Below, piece after piece: positions 32,868-44,669 of a stretch of DNA of 64,000 nt (positions within the stretch are counted from its first letter, which is position 1; each line of letters starts with the position of its first letter). The notes beneath the pieces are model-generated. The model did no database searches. It had not been told where the DNA came from and saw nothing but the letters and a program-made list of their open reading frames with translations. The translations under genes and the position numbers were made by a program. Source of the DNA: Siphonodentalium dalli (lineage: Eukaryota > Mollusca > Scaphopoda > Gadilida > Siphonodentaliidae); NCBI GenBank assembly GCA_032622095.1, contig CP136066.1, positions 228,102,961 to 228,166,960 on the forward strand. Direction: 5' to 3'.

Positions 32868-33075
32868 CATATGTATGCGATGGCAGTGGTCAGACCTGCG
32901 TAGCGAGGAGACATAACTTTACATTATGTATGTGATGGCAGTGATCGGCCCAGGGTAGCGAGGAGACAACTTTACATTATGTATGTGATGGCAGTGATCA
33001 TACCTGCGTAGCGAGGAGACAATTTTACATTCTGTATGTGATGGCAGTGATCGGCCCAGGGTAACGAAGGGACAA
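32868..33075. repeat. About 54-bp tandem repeat
   Basis: Four copies marked by TGTATGTGATGGCAGTGATC, GGCCCAGGGTAGCGAGGAGA and CAACTTTACATTA. Copy B at 43292-43499. Confidence 0.9.
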
Positions 33076-33392
33076 TCCCAGAACTCTGCCTTGTAGTTTG
33101 AGAAAGATGAAGAGCAGTTTAGTTTCTCTGAATAATGCAAACGTTGTCAATTGAAAGCAGTAATTTAATGTGAAAAATAGATTTATTACATAATTTCGAA
33201 AGATTACGAACACGTTTGACTTCAGCAAGAAATTTGTGAACTCGGCTTATTTCCGTCGCCCCGGTGTGCAAAACGTGTTTACATTAGAAAGCAATGTCGC
33301 GCTATGAAAACAAAATCGTGTGCTAAATGGAAAATACGTTTTAAAAAACATACAACGCGAAGCGGCAGAAATGTAAACTAAAATGAAATTAA

Positions 33393-33833
33393 AGGTACTC
33401 AATCCGATCAGATGGTCACGATATCATCAAGATGCAACAACATTTCTTCAAAATACGCTTTAGTTATCCGAATCGATTAATTGCAACGAAATAATGTTAT
33501 AGTCCACTGTCAACTATGGTATTACATTTCCCAAAACTTGTTATTTATAAACATTTTGTTCAACGAAATATGGCCGTATTATCACTTGAGTATTCACGAA
33601 ATTTGGCCGTATTACGACTTGTTTTTAGAGTTATCCACCTTCATCCGTAATTTTGACGGAGACCATCCTTTTGACGGCGTGTTTCTGGGCCACAAACAAT
33701 CGAAATAACAAACTTCAAAAATCGATATCGGATCACTGAGCTTTGATGGTTATCCTCGACTCGAATCAAATATTTTCTACCCCCGAAGCCAAATAAATAG
33801 TAATTTAGGTATGTTTAATCGGATTGAGTACCT
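33393..33833. mobile_element. Complete TTAA element, AGGTACTCAATCCGATCAG family
   Basis: 441 bp between TTAA at 33389-33392 and 33834-33837. Left end AGGTACTCAATCCGATCAGA; right end TTAATCGGATTGAGTACCT. The interior shows no coding frame of significance. The best-preserved copy in the window; duplicate at 43817-44257. Confidence 0.85.
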
Positions 33834-34026
33834 TTAATGAATGCAGTTTGATAAATGTTTGTGCACACAATCTACATTCGCGAAGTTTGGATCACGGATA
33901 CTCCACCACTATTACAACATCATCCATGTCCCGATCTACATATCAACTGTTTACTAAGCACTGATTCACAATCCAAGTCCAATTGTTTCGGTCTGTATGA
34001 TAAACGATAAACGGATAGTGTTTTCA

Positions 34027-34130
34027 GTAAAAGTGACCTTTGTATACATACACGTGACTCCGTTTGTCGCCGCCTTTTAAGATAACTAACAAGTGGTTAT
34101 GTTTCTCGTTATGCGCCTAACCATTGACGC
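34027..34130 (-). pseudogene. Second terminal-exon fragment of a TRIM-like gene (copy A)
   Basis: Minus-strand conceptual reading HNEKHNHLLVILKGGDKR then SHVYVYKGHF aligns with AYNEELNHLLVLSEDR and THVYVYKGHIY at the end of the exon next door. Homology extends into the 3' flank (33900-34026 against 34140-34245), with CCGATCTACATATCAA and ACACAATCCAAGTCCAATT in both. So exon end plus 3' UTR were duplicated in tandem before the 10-kb event. Confidence 0.65.
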
Positions 34131-34201
34131 TTTTCAGCTACAACATCATACATGTACCTGTTCCGATCTACATATCAAAGGTTTACACAATCCAAGTCCA
34201 A

Positions 34202-34207
34202 TTTATT
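34202..34207 (-). terminator. Poly(A) signal candidate, copy A exon
   Basis: AATAAA on the minus strand about 40 bp after the stop codon of the exon at 34246-35565. Same spacing in copy B (44626-44631). Confidence 0.5.
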
Positions 34208-34245
34208 CGGTGTATGTGCATGATGAATAGTATATAGACACTTTT

Positions 34246-35565
34246 TCAGTAAATGTGTCCTTTGTACACATACACGTGAGTATTCTTATGTCTGTCTTCT
34301 GAGAGAACCAATAGATGGTTAAGTTCCTCATTATACGCTAGACCACGGACGCCTGTAAGTCCAGTCAGAATTGTTTCTTTGTGGTTCCCATCCAGATCAT
34401 AATGTTCGACTGATTTGTCTGTATTGCCACCAAAAGCCACATATAGACTGGAACGCTGTGTGCACATTGCAAATGGAGAAGTGGGCGTATCTCGTAGTTG
34501 TACAGTTTTTAAAGTAGTTTGTAAATCCGCAGAAAGGATCACTAGACATGTCTTGTTGTCATCAGATTGTTGCATTATGATAACACGATCTTCAGCCGAA
34601 GTTACCGATACATGTAGTGAACTATTTGTAAGAAACGCATGCTTCGATTTGGCCACCACATCAACTGTGTGCGTCAGCATTCTAATTGTGCTGGGACATG
34701 AATAACACACTACGAATCTGTCAGAGAGCACAGCAAATGAAGAAAACTCCCCTCCGACTTCAACAGTCCCGATCGGCGAGAAATCTTTAAGATTGTACAT
34801 TGCTATTTGAGTGCCTTTTGTCGACACTGAAACGATTTCACCCTTTACGTGTAATTTATCACCAGAGCACGGATGATCAACCTCATACTGTATCGTACCA
34901 TCCTCGCTTGTCCGGACGAGTCTATATCGATGGTCTTGGTCGTACTGAGTGTATATCTTTTGTTCTATAATGAGAATCAGATCCGAGTTCTTCTGGCTGT
35001 TGACATATGCCACAGCGGTGAATTCACATGTCACCCGAAATATGGGTTTTCCAATGACATAGGATTTTGAATTTGGTTCATTAATTTTCTGTAGTCTTAA
35101 GAACTCTGTTATCTGTTCATCGTCACCCTGGTTTGCGCCTTCGGAGCAGCTGTTCGTGCTGGAGATTGAATTCAGGATATCCGCTATTTTATCAATGTCG
35201 GCTCGGCCCCCAATGAATTTCAGATCAGCTACAACAGATTCCTGTGTTGAGGCGCCTAGACTCTGGAGAACATGTTCTCCAGTCCCTGTAACCTCCTGTA
35301 TATATGATGTTTGTTGATACAGGTGTTCTGTGTTTGCTCGCCCTGTTTCAGGAGTCTTTAACTGTATCTCTGCCATCGCCCCCGTTACATAGCTGATGTC
35401 TTGTTCCATTTCCTCGCGGTGTTCTCGTATCTTTTCTTTAACTGATTCCCGCGCTCTCTCCTCGCACTGCGCCATCATGTTTTTAAGATCGTCGTAGAAT
35501 TTGGTTATCTCAGATAGATAGTTATTCTCTATTTCGTCGTAATTATTTCTCCGCTCATCAATAAC
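34246..35565 (-). CDS. TRIM-like gene 2, terminal exon, duplicate copy A
   Basis: A 1320-bp open exon entered at ATCACAG|GTTATT (phase 0) and ending TAA at 34246-34248. It encodes 439 residues identical to the copy B exon except for one Gly (VTGAMAEI) where copy B has Glu. No first exon lies within copy A: the only B-box exon is at 48677-48898, upstream of both copies for this strand. Copy A could be used only by skipping the copy B exon, including its poly(A) site, so it is probably an orphan although still open. The absence of any stop reflects how recent the duplication is, not proof of function. Confidence 0.7.
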   Translation of the reverse strand, partial: VIDERRNNYDEIENNYLSEITKFYDDLKNMMAQCEERARESVKEKIREHREEMEQDISYVTGAMAEIQLKTPETGRANTEHLYQQTSYIQEVTGTGEHVLQSLGASTQESVVADLKFIGGRADIDKIADILNSISSTNSCSEGANQGDDEQITEFLRLQKINEPNSKSYVIGKPIFRVTCEFTAVAYVNSQKNSDLILIIEQKIYTQYDQDHRYRLVRTSEDGTIQYEVDHPCSGDKLHVKGEIVSVSTKGTQIAMYNLKDFSPIGTVEVGGEFSSFAVLSDRFVVCYSCPSTIRMLTHTVDVVAKSKHAFLTNSSLHVSVTSAEDRVIIMQQSDDNKTCLVILSADLQTTLKTVQLRDTPTSPFAMCTQRSSLYVAFGGNTDKSVEHYDLDGNHKETILTGLTGVRGLAYNEELNHLLVLSEDRHKNTHVYVYKGHIY

Positions 35566-37570
35566 CTGTGATAACAATTGTAGAAACACATATTAATGTC
35601 GCGTTCGTGTTTACCACCAAGAACCATTTAGGTTTGCCCCATGTGACTAGGTTGACCAATGGAAACAAATAATACGTGAAAATATCCCATAGAGACTGAT
35701 TTTTGGGGACCCCTAACCCATTTGAAGTCATGAAACCACCACATATTTTCCGAACATTATTCTCTGCTGTTCCAGAAAGGTAGCAAATTGTGACTCACTT
35801 GGTAATATGCTACTCAATCAACTGACAACTAAATGTTATATTCTTTTTGTCCCAGTACCTTATGAGGCATGACAAATCATTTTAATGGATGCAGTATGGA
35901 TTTTGCCAAAAACTTCTGTCCATGTTTTTGAACGGAAATGGGCAGAACGTTGAAACGGAACTGAGATGGATCATATGTGGCTAACGAAAAACAGCCGTTA
36001 AAGTGACCCAAGTATTCAATAACCATTCCATCCATATACATTGTATATTTCCGGGTAGATCTACCTTTTGTCCAGTCCCGCGGTCTATATTGAGAGCATA
36101 TGCCTTCTGTTCATGGTGGGTTCGTGACCTCAAATAGGGTAGGTGGTTCACTAAATCAACGAACAAGAAGTTACATCTCGGGTGCCTTGATACCCCCATG
36201 GTGAATTGAAACATTGGCAAGACGGAAACCAATGTTAAAAAGATATTAGCTGACAGACAAACATTTTCAAATTAACAAAGAGAGATAACTCTTGAACGAA
36301 AAATGTGAACAACGTCAATGAACGCTGTTTTGAAAACTCTCCCGATGCGCCGCCGGGGCGATGCCAAACCTGCATACCAAATTTCACGAGATCCGATAAT
36401 CCATAGTTGAGATGTATGAGCGGACGGACGTCTCTATACACACTGAGGGTACCGTATGTGTTTTTTTCCTTATGTGTTCAATGTGGGTAAAAGTGGAACT
36501 AGAGAAAATGTGCGAGAGAATATCCTAAGTGGTTCAGTACAAATATGACAATATCTTAAGTGGTTATTAATTTCCAACAACATAGTTAGAATAGTTGCAA
36601 ACTTATGTGGTCTATTCTGAGTATTTATTTTAATAGTTTTAATGGTGTTGGTTTTGTGACTCCTTGCAGCTGGAATTCTTCAAGTGATATGTATGTCCAG
36701 GGCCCAGTTGATTGTTTTTACTAAGTGCTAACCACACATGATGGACATATTAAGTTCAAGCTCGGTCTATTTTGTACCACACAAGATGGACACCAAGTCC
36801 AAGGTCGGTCTATGTTGGACAAAATATGGACGGACGACGCGCGGGTGGTATCATTTTTAGGCTACACACAAACCACTTCTAGTCACATTTGAGGGCTCCA
36901 TAGTAAGTGATGACTTTGCAAAATCTGTCCACTTAAGCCTTCATTCGACACATAAATACCACATAAGATATCAATTGCGGTCGGACACACGTCGAGAAGG
37001 ACAGACGGATGGATGGACAGATTGACGCATGTAATTATTTGTCATTCTATTTTGTGTAAAGTACCCCATACCGTCAATAACCACCCCATCCCTATAATAT
37101 AAAGTGTATCTTTCCTCGTAGATCTGCCTTTTGTCCAGACCCGCGGTAATTATTGAGAGCATATATGTTCAGTTCGTGGTGGTTTCATGGCTTCAAATAG
37201 GGTAGGGTTCCAAAAAAACAAACAACGAAAAACAGCGTTTTTATTTGCCGTCCTCTTTTTGCAAAGTGACCCATGTTTTCAATAACCATTCCGTCCATAT
37301 AAGTTGTATATTTCCTGGCAGATTTACCTTTTGTCCAGGTAGGGTATGGTTCCCACAAATCACAAATGCGATTTTAAGCAAATATGGCTATTTGCCATCC
37401 GGATGACAAATATTGAAATATACACTACCGCCAAGTCCGCCATAGACGGCATCTTTAGCTTGCCATAATCTAATGCACCCCTAACCGTTCTCACTTGGAA
37501 AACATGATCAAACCGTTACAAGACTATTACCCGTCGCCGGCTACAATATCATATTGGGCTCAGCGAGAAT
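35566..37570. other. Intron-equivalent sequence (copy A)
   Basis: Holds a diverged dispersed repeat at 35740-35965 (CCAGTACCTTATGAGGCATG, AAACTTCTGTCCATGTTTTT) also found in copy B and at 50925-51165, and GACGGACG-type repeat tails near 36410 and 36990. No exon recognised. Confidence 0.55.
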
Positions 37571-37715
37571 AAAGGCCCATTTAATTTTCGAGTCACCGAC
37601 TATTTTTTATAGTGCCTTATTATACGGTTTTAATAACCATATATGCCATAAAATATGATTAAAGTACTATAATTCATCACCATTTGAAACGTCTGTGTCT
37701 CAGAAGATGCCCTTA
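37571..37715. mobile_element. Truncated AGGCCCACTTAATTT family element (copy A)
   Basis: AAAGGCCCATTTAATTTTCG AGTCACCGACTATTTTTTAT, then ACGGTTTTAATAACC and CTCAGAAGATGCCC, then broken. Duplicate at 47995-48139. Confidence 0.7.
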
Positions 37716-37974
37716 ATTGATTTTTAAGTCTCTCCTTATAATCATACACCAGTGTACATTTTAATAGAACATTATTAACATGAAAAACTTTTCAAAACTA
37801 CCAAGACAATTGTAAGTAACATATTGTTTAATTCAAACACAGTCTCCGAATAACACGTAGCGTATGATCGGCTTGAAGTGACGCGTATAAAGTGCAAACT
37901 GCAGTTATTTGTTGATTTACCTCGGCACGTTCGTGTAAACCGTATTTTTTCTGAGTCTTACAGGCGCTAATTGT

Positions 37975-37984
37975 GGAAATGGTG
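37975..37984. other. Duplication junction
   Basis: Ten bases, GGAAATGGTG, lie between the end of copy A and start of copy B. They repeat the first bases of the duplicated block, so the junction reads as three nearly consecutive GGAAATGGT words. Confidence 0.8.
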
Positions 37985-38716
37985 GAAATGGTGGAAATTT
38001 ACGTAAAACTGCAAATTTTCCTTAGCCACCTCGCGAAAACAACATAATTCATATCGTAAATATCTTGATCGTTTATTAGGCCTATATAACTAAATAAACT
38101 TTTCTTTAGTTTAGTAAATTAGTAGAAGCATGTTCATGTAAACTGTTAGGTTACGTCATATGTTATATCCAAAGCGACGTCATATTGGCACGCGCATTTT
38201 CCCGCGAAAGTTATTGACGTTTTGACAGCGACGCGACATAGCACACAAAGCAGGCATAATGTTGGCATGGTTCGCATTTTAGGTTTGGTTGGGTTGACGT
38301 TTCATAGTGCATGGCTCCGAGTCCAAGGGTTGTGGAGGCGAGTACAACTAATATTTCATCCAAATTGAGAATGGGCATATACGTGCCAGTCAAAACATGG
38401 CTCCGAGGAGCCACGATCGAAAGGCTGGAAGATACATGTATGAGTACAATATGATAATTATGAGGTAGGCATACAGACCCAACCCCCCTATCACAAGCAA
38501 CCAACTTCGTGTACGTAATTGGTTATAAGAAATATTTATAGTTAATTAAATCTTGACGTTCATATAAGTCAACACATATTAGTCTGAGTAGTGCAGGTCG
38601 TGACTGCACGGTCGTCCTTTTTTACATGGATTTCAAAGCCATAATTTCTTGTTTTAACACTTTTTACCATTTTTTCTTACATTCTTTAACAATTTTATAA
38701 TTTGTAATGTGTTAAG

Positions 38717-38783
38717 CCAATGCATTCTCTTATATATGCGAGGCGACCTATGGTCGACTCGCATATATAAGAGAATGCATTGG
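38717..38783. repeat. 67-bp hairpin, copy 12
   Basis: Duplicate of 28293-28359, still perfect, followed by the element end CCGTTCTGTTGGGTAAAGGG and TTAA at 38811-38814. Confidence 0.95.
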
Positions 38784-38814
38784 CACAGGGCCGTTCTGTT
38801 GGGTAAAGGGTTAA

Positions 38815-39290
38815 TCGTGTGCTACGGGGATTGCGGAGTGATACACCGCTTTTCAGACTTCGGCGACAAAATTGGCAACTGCAGGTCAAGATTCACTGAT
38901 TGCTGCAGAGATAGGTCGCTGAAGGTAGCAGTGTCACAATCACGTGACCGTGTGATCGTGATGCACCCACAGATAATTCTGACTATGATTGAGGCTAAGT
39001 TCTACATACTTTCTGCGGATTTGCAGACAGAGATTAACCTATGGACACATCATTTGAACTACATTCCCCACGGAATAGCTACGTATCTTGCAAGCTACTA
39101 TATTTTCGTTGATAAACGGGTCGAGAGGCACGCTATCACGGAATCACAACTTGATGTAACATTATCTGAGACTATTATGGACGGACAAGGGAGGCCACTC
39201 GCCATGGCTTACAATGCAGACTCGAAATGCTTAGTTCTTCTATCTCTCGACGGCAACCAAAGACGTAAATACAAGGGGCGCTTTATTTGA
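38815..39290 (+). pseudogene. Orphan 3' part of TRIM-like gene 1 (copy B)
   Basis: Same protein as 28391-28866 without change, but with no 5' half of the gene on its left: upstream is truncated element interior and copy A. It cannot make a TRIM-like protein. Confidence 0.85.
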
Positions 39291-39315
39291 GAAAGAATTA
39301 CATGTTCACATCTAA

Positions 39316-39700
39316 TGCTGCGTTCACACATTGGCAAATTTGCCTCGCATTTTTTGCAGGAATTGTGATACAGAAAGCTATAATAATGCGCCAGAAAATA
39401 AACACACAATCAACAATGTTTATAAAATGCATCTGCACCACAGCTCACTGCATGGGAAGTAGACACTGTAGTTCAACACGTAATTGTGTTACTGAAATGT
39501 GCCTTTAAATAGCATTAAAGTACCTCAAAAGATGCAAAATGTAAAGTCTAGAGCTCCCTTACATGTGGAACTAACGAAATTGTACTTCTCATTGCCTTGG
39601 TAAGGATACATTTTATATATTCATATTCTGACACCAGATGCTTTCTATCATGACGAAATTCCCTCACAAAAATAGACACATTTGCCAGTGTGAATGCAGC
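39316..39700. mobile_element. MITE with GCTGCGTTCACAC termini (copy B)
   Basis: Duplicate of 28892-29276, with two substitutions near 39435 and 39472. Confidence 0.7.
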
Positions 39701-39703
39701 CTA

Positions 39704-42014
39704 AACACATAACAAAGATAAGCTGTATGAGTTTTTTGTATGATATAAATGTTGGTGCTGAAATGGACTGTTGTAAATGTATGTTTATCATATACACGCA
39801 TAACTTAGAGTTAGCGTATGTTTATCATACAAACACAAAACGTATCGTGCATCTTAACACGTTTAATTTGACAAGAAACCAAAACAATCTTCAAAACCAA
39901 ATTTGATTGTCGTTTTGTTCAGAACCACATTGGTTAGATATTTGTGACAAAAAGCTCAAAACCTAGTCTGCGTTTGAACACTCATTCCAGTTATTTCTAG
40001 ATTTCACTTTTCATGGCACTGTTCTGTTGAATATACTCGTTCCATAGTTTCTTTTACCAAAATACACAATACTGTAAGCAGGAGGGGGGGGGTAATAATT
40101 AATCTGCAGGAAGGTATGTCGGGCTGTGGGAGGTCCGAGAGGCAAAAAATGCAATTTTTACAACCTCGTGCACATTTATACTAAAGACCGTTTATGCCCA
40201 TGTTTGACATTTGTAACAGTTTAAACATATTATAACTGTAAAAGCACCATATGTATGTTACTGGGACCTCATATGGGCCTTAGTGGAGAAGAAATTAAGC
40301 TATGTCATGATGCAAATGGGATGTTGAGGTGAACACCTTCCTTCCCGACACCCTTTGGAAGTAAATTAAGCTTCGAGAAATGTAAAATTGAAAAAAATAA
40401 ACTTGTCCTGATGTAACTAAAGACATTTAACCCTAGATAATTGTGTTCATGGAACAAACGGTAGCAAATGTCTCAAACATTATCGTGACTATCGATGGCT
40501 TGAAAATAGCTGTCACCGGTGCATCCAACTAATCAGTGAATGATTTACATGTGTATCAACTCAGAGTATCTGTTACTCTCACAACAACATGCAACAACTA
40601 AAGTATGCAAGTCCAGCATAGTGACTGCTTGTCATTTAGTATAATTAAAGTTATCCACTAGACTAACACAAGTGGTATGGAATAAATGCTAGATAAATGA
40701 CTGGTTGACAGACTAATCAGGAAATAGTTAGAAATTATGGAATTGTGTGTATAATGCACAATTACCTAGCGTTGCAGATATTAGCAATTTATAGAATAAT
40801 ATTGGTAAATGTTTTTATTGTCAAAATATATCAACTCTAGTTGAATAGGAGCTTAACAACTGATATGTCATGGATATATCTACAAAATGTCAACAATGAC
40901 TCGAAAGTGAAGACTTAGTTCACTGTCCTGAGATGTTATCAGCTTAAAGGTACGGTTGGCCTTGGCGGTGGGTATCATATGAAAATATCTCCACCCGTCA
41001 AAAACCCATACAAACAGAAAGAACATCAAAATGTAGATAGACTTTGTCCGTATACAAATAAGAAATATCGCATAAACAGTATGTTATTGTCATATGTTTG
41101 ACCATTGTTATGTAAACAAAAGCATAAAAAGTTACTTTTCTGGTGTTTGTTTATATTATGATGGTAAACATAAAGAGCGTTCTTTGTTGGCGAATTCCTG
41201 ATATGGTACTAATAAAGATCGTTTATGCCGTTTGTGTGTGATTAGCCAGTAGCATTGTGCGGTCTTCTGTAACACAATCAGGCTCTTGCTTAGGTAAAAT
41301 ATAGTAGGTCTTTACGATAACATGCTGTTTACGCGATGGTCATGGTATATATGAACGAAACTGTATGCGTTTTAATGTTTTTCTGTTTTCAGTGTTTGGA
41401 ACAAATATGAATATTTTAAACAATTAAGGCCTTTAAAATGTATTACAGCCAAAATAGCAAAAACACATGTTTGGATCACGTTATAGCTTGCATGGGGAAA
41501 TTACATCTCACTGGATATGCAGGAGATATGGTGGGACACTTATAATTTGTTTTTTTGAAAATTGGATGCATATACCTTTCAGTGAAAAACAATTCTAGTA
41601 GTTCTTTTAGTTTGAAACGTTCCATTTTATAAGTTATACCTTATACAGTAAGTTATACTGGTGTTTTGTGCAACTTTCAGCTTTTGGTGGGTTAGTACTG
41701 TATTTGTCCACTTCATAGATTCATTAGAATTTCCATTTGGCAGTGTCGAATTTGACCACCAGGTAGACCAAGCATACTCTCATCACACACTCACCTGGAA
41801 ACTCCAGTACATGATTGCATGTATGTATGTATGTATGTATGTATGTGTGTATGTGGTAGACAAGACTAGTGCCTATCAGTCAGTATTTAAAAAAAACTCT
41901 TCACATTTGCCTGTATTAACAATGTTTCAATTAAAATAGCTTCTGAAACAGATTAAACTGTCATTTGAACTGAAGGAGATAATTTCTCAGTCATAAGAGT
42001 GATATTGACTCTGA
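39704..42014. other. No gene recognised (copy B)
   Basis: Duplicate of 29280-31590. Differs by a T run near 39732 (copy A TTAAT) and one fewer G in the run at 40085. Confidence 0.5.
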
Positions 42015-42764
42015 TTTAGTCATGCAAGAGTAACATCCAAGATGACTGCCGGTGGCCATGTTTTTATCGAACATGTGGGCTGCAGGGTGTGCCGATGGAT
42101 TCAAATTTAAAATCGAAGATGGCTGCTGGCGGCCATGTTTTTGAACGAATTTCATACTAATCGATGGCTCCCATCTAGAGGTCATCCTCGATATCCGTTT
42201 GGAGTTTGGCGATGATCGGATGAGGGATGTGGCCTATACGCCGAGCCCAAGGATTCAGTCATGCAAAGAGTAAAATCCAAGATTGTTGCTGGTGGCCATT
42301 TTTGTATAATCGATGGCTCCCATCTAGAGGTCACCCCGAAGACCCATATCGAGTTTGGTGATCAGATGAGGGTGTGGTCTGAAGGGTGTGCTAAAGGATC
42401 TAGTCATGCAAAGAGTAAAATTCAAGATGGTGGCTGGGGCCATGTTTTTTATTGAAAATCGCTAAAATTCGAAAGCTCCCATTTAGAGGTGATCGTAAAC
42501 AAGCTTGTAAATTTTCAAAACAATTCTCCAATAAATGCGGGCTGCAGGGTGTGCCGATGGATTCAACTTAGAAATCCAAAATGGCTGCCATCGACCATGT
42601 TTATTAAAGAATTTCGGGAAAAATCGATGGCTTCTATCTAGAGGTCACATCGAAGATCCTTATAAAGTTTGGTGATGATCGGATGAGGTATCGTGAGCCA
42701 AAGAAAATTGTTGACGGACGCACGCACGGACGTCAACTCATAGCAATAGCTCAAGCTTTTACAA
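42014..42764. repeat. Dispersed repeat with subrepeats (copy B)
   Basis: Duplicate of 31590-32340. Confidence 0.75.
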
Positions 42765-42827
42765 AGCTAATATAAATTATATTCCTGTTTATTCTGTATG
42801 TGATGGCAGTAGCGAGAGTATACGATT

Positions 42828-43033
42828 ACAGTAATGTCCTAAATAATCGACTCCTTAACCATATCAGAATTATGGGTAACTTTTCAGGATTTAGTCGGAA
42901 ATATGGCTTGTTGCCATTCATTGGAAAGCTCTCAGTGAGTGAATGGCAACAAGCCATATTTCTGACTAAATCCTGACAAGTTATCCATAATTCTGCTGTG
43001 GTTAAGGAGTCGATTATTTAGGGCATTACTGTA
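42828..43033. repeat. Large hairpin (copy B)
   Basis: Duplicate of 32404-32609. Confidence 0.88.
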
Positions 43034-43123
43034 GATTGCTGCCTTATTGCACACTATTGATCTGAAATCTTGATTTCTCAAGGCCAATATGTTTGGGTAT
43101 ATGTGCTAAATCACACACTGGGA

Positions 43124-43236
43124 GCATTTACAGTAAATATGTCCATTGTACACATACAAGTGACTCAGACAGATGTCGCCTTCTTGTGGTAGTGATATAA
43201 CGAACACATGTTTATGTTTCTTATTCTACACTATAT
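43124..43236 (-). pseudogene. Old TRIM-like terminal-exon fragment (copy B)
   Basis: Duplicate of 32700-32812. Confidence 0.55.
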
Positions 43237-43291
43237 ATCAGAAATGTTTTCAGTCCATTAACACTTGTGATTGGACACAATTCTACGTCAT

Positions 43292-43499
43292 CATATGTAT
43301 GCGATGGCAGTGGTCAGACCTGCGTAGCGAGGAGACATAACTTTACATTATGTATGTGATGGCAGTGATCGGCCCAGGGTAGCGAGGAGACAACTTTACA
43401 TTATGTATGTGATGGCAGTGATCATACCTGCGTAGCGAGGAGACAATTTTACATTCTGTATGTGATGGCAGTGATCGGCCCAGGGTAACGAAGGGACAA
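43292..43499. repeat. About 54-bp tandem repeat (copy B)
   Basis: Duplicate of 32868-33075. Confidence 0.9.
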
Positions 43500-43816
43500 T
43501 CCCAGAACTCTGCCTTGTAGTTTGAGAAAGATGAAGAGCAGTTTAGTTTCTCTGAATAATGCAAACGTTGTCAATTGAAAGCAGTAATTTAATGTGAAAA
43601 ATAGATTTATTACATAATTTCGAAAGATTACGAACACGTTTGACTTCAGCAAGAAATTTGTGAACTCGGCTTATTTCCGTCGCCCCGGTGTGCAAAACGT
43701 GTTTACATTAGAAAGCAATGTCGCGCTATGAAAACAAAATCGTGTGCTAAATGGAAAATACGTTTTAAAAAACATACAACGCGAAGCGGCAGAAATGTAA
43801 ACTAAAATGAAATTAA

Positions 43817-44257
43817 AGGTACTCAATCCGATCAGATGGTCACGATATCATCAAGATGCAACAACATTTCTTCAAAATACGCTTTAGTTATCCGAATCGA
43901 TTAATTGCAACGAAATAATGTTATAGTCCACTGTCAACTATGGTATTACATTTCCCAAAACTTGTTATTTATAAACATTTTGTTCAACGAAATATGGCCG
44001 TATTATCACTTGAGTATTCACGAAATTTGGCCGTATTACGACTTGTTTTTAGAGTTATCCACCTTCATCCGTAATTTTGACGGAGACCATCCTTTTGACG
44101 GCGTGTTTCTGGGCCACAAACAATCGAAATAACAAACTTCAAAAATCGATATCGGATCACTGAGCTTTGATGGTTATCCTCGACTCGAATCAAATATTTT
44201 CTACCCCCGAAGCCAAATAAATAGTAATTTAGGTATGTTTAATCGGATTGAGTACCT
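43817..44257. mobile_element. Complete TTAA element, AGGTACTCAATCCGATCAG family (copy B)
   Basis: Duplicate of 33393-33833, including both TTAA. Confidence 0.85.
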
Positions 44258-44450
44258 TTAATGAATGCAGTTTGATAAATGTTTGTGCACACAATCTACA
44301 TTCGCGAAGTTTGGATCACGGATACTCCACCACTATTACAACATCATCCATGTCCCGATCTACATATCAACTGTTTACTAAGCACTGATTCACAATCCAA
44401 GTCCAATTGTTTCGGTCTGTATGATAAACGATAAACGGATAGTGTTTTCA

Positions 44451-44554
44451 GTAAAAGTGACCTTTGTATACATACACGTGACTCCGTTTGTCGCCGCCTT
44501 TTAAGATAACTAACAAGTGGTTATGTTTCTCGTTATGCGCCTAACCATTGACGC
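44451..44554 (-). pseudogene. Second terminal-exon fragment (copy B)
   Basis: Duplicate of 34027-34130. Confidence 0.65.
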
Positions 44555-44625
44555 TTTTCAGCTACAACATCATACATGTACCTGTTCCGATCTACATATC
44601 AAAGGTTTACACAATCCAAGTCCAA

Positions 44626-44631
44626 TTTATT
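44626..44631 (-). terminator. Poly(A) signal candidate of TRIM-like gene 2
   Basis: AATAAA on the minus strand about 40 bp beyond the stop codon at 44670. Confidence 0.5.
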
Positions 44632-44669
44632 CGGTGTATGTGCATGATGAATAGTATATAGACACTTTT

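Larger units (their letters stand above)
27560..37974. repeat. Segmental tandem duplication, copy A
   Basis: About 10.4 kb repeated at 37985-48398 with constant offset 10424 (one 1-bp indel pair near 29310 and 29660). I count roughly a dozen substitutions, about 0.1%. It starts within the piggyBac-like element and ends at CGCTAATTGT. Confidence 0.95.

Noticed and set aside
34415-35070. Plus-strand frames opposite the TRIM-like terminal exon (and the same in copy B)
   Set aside because: Shadows of the coding exon; no independent evidence.
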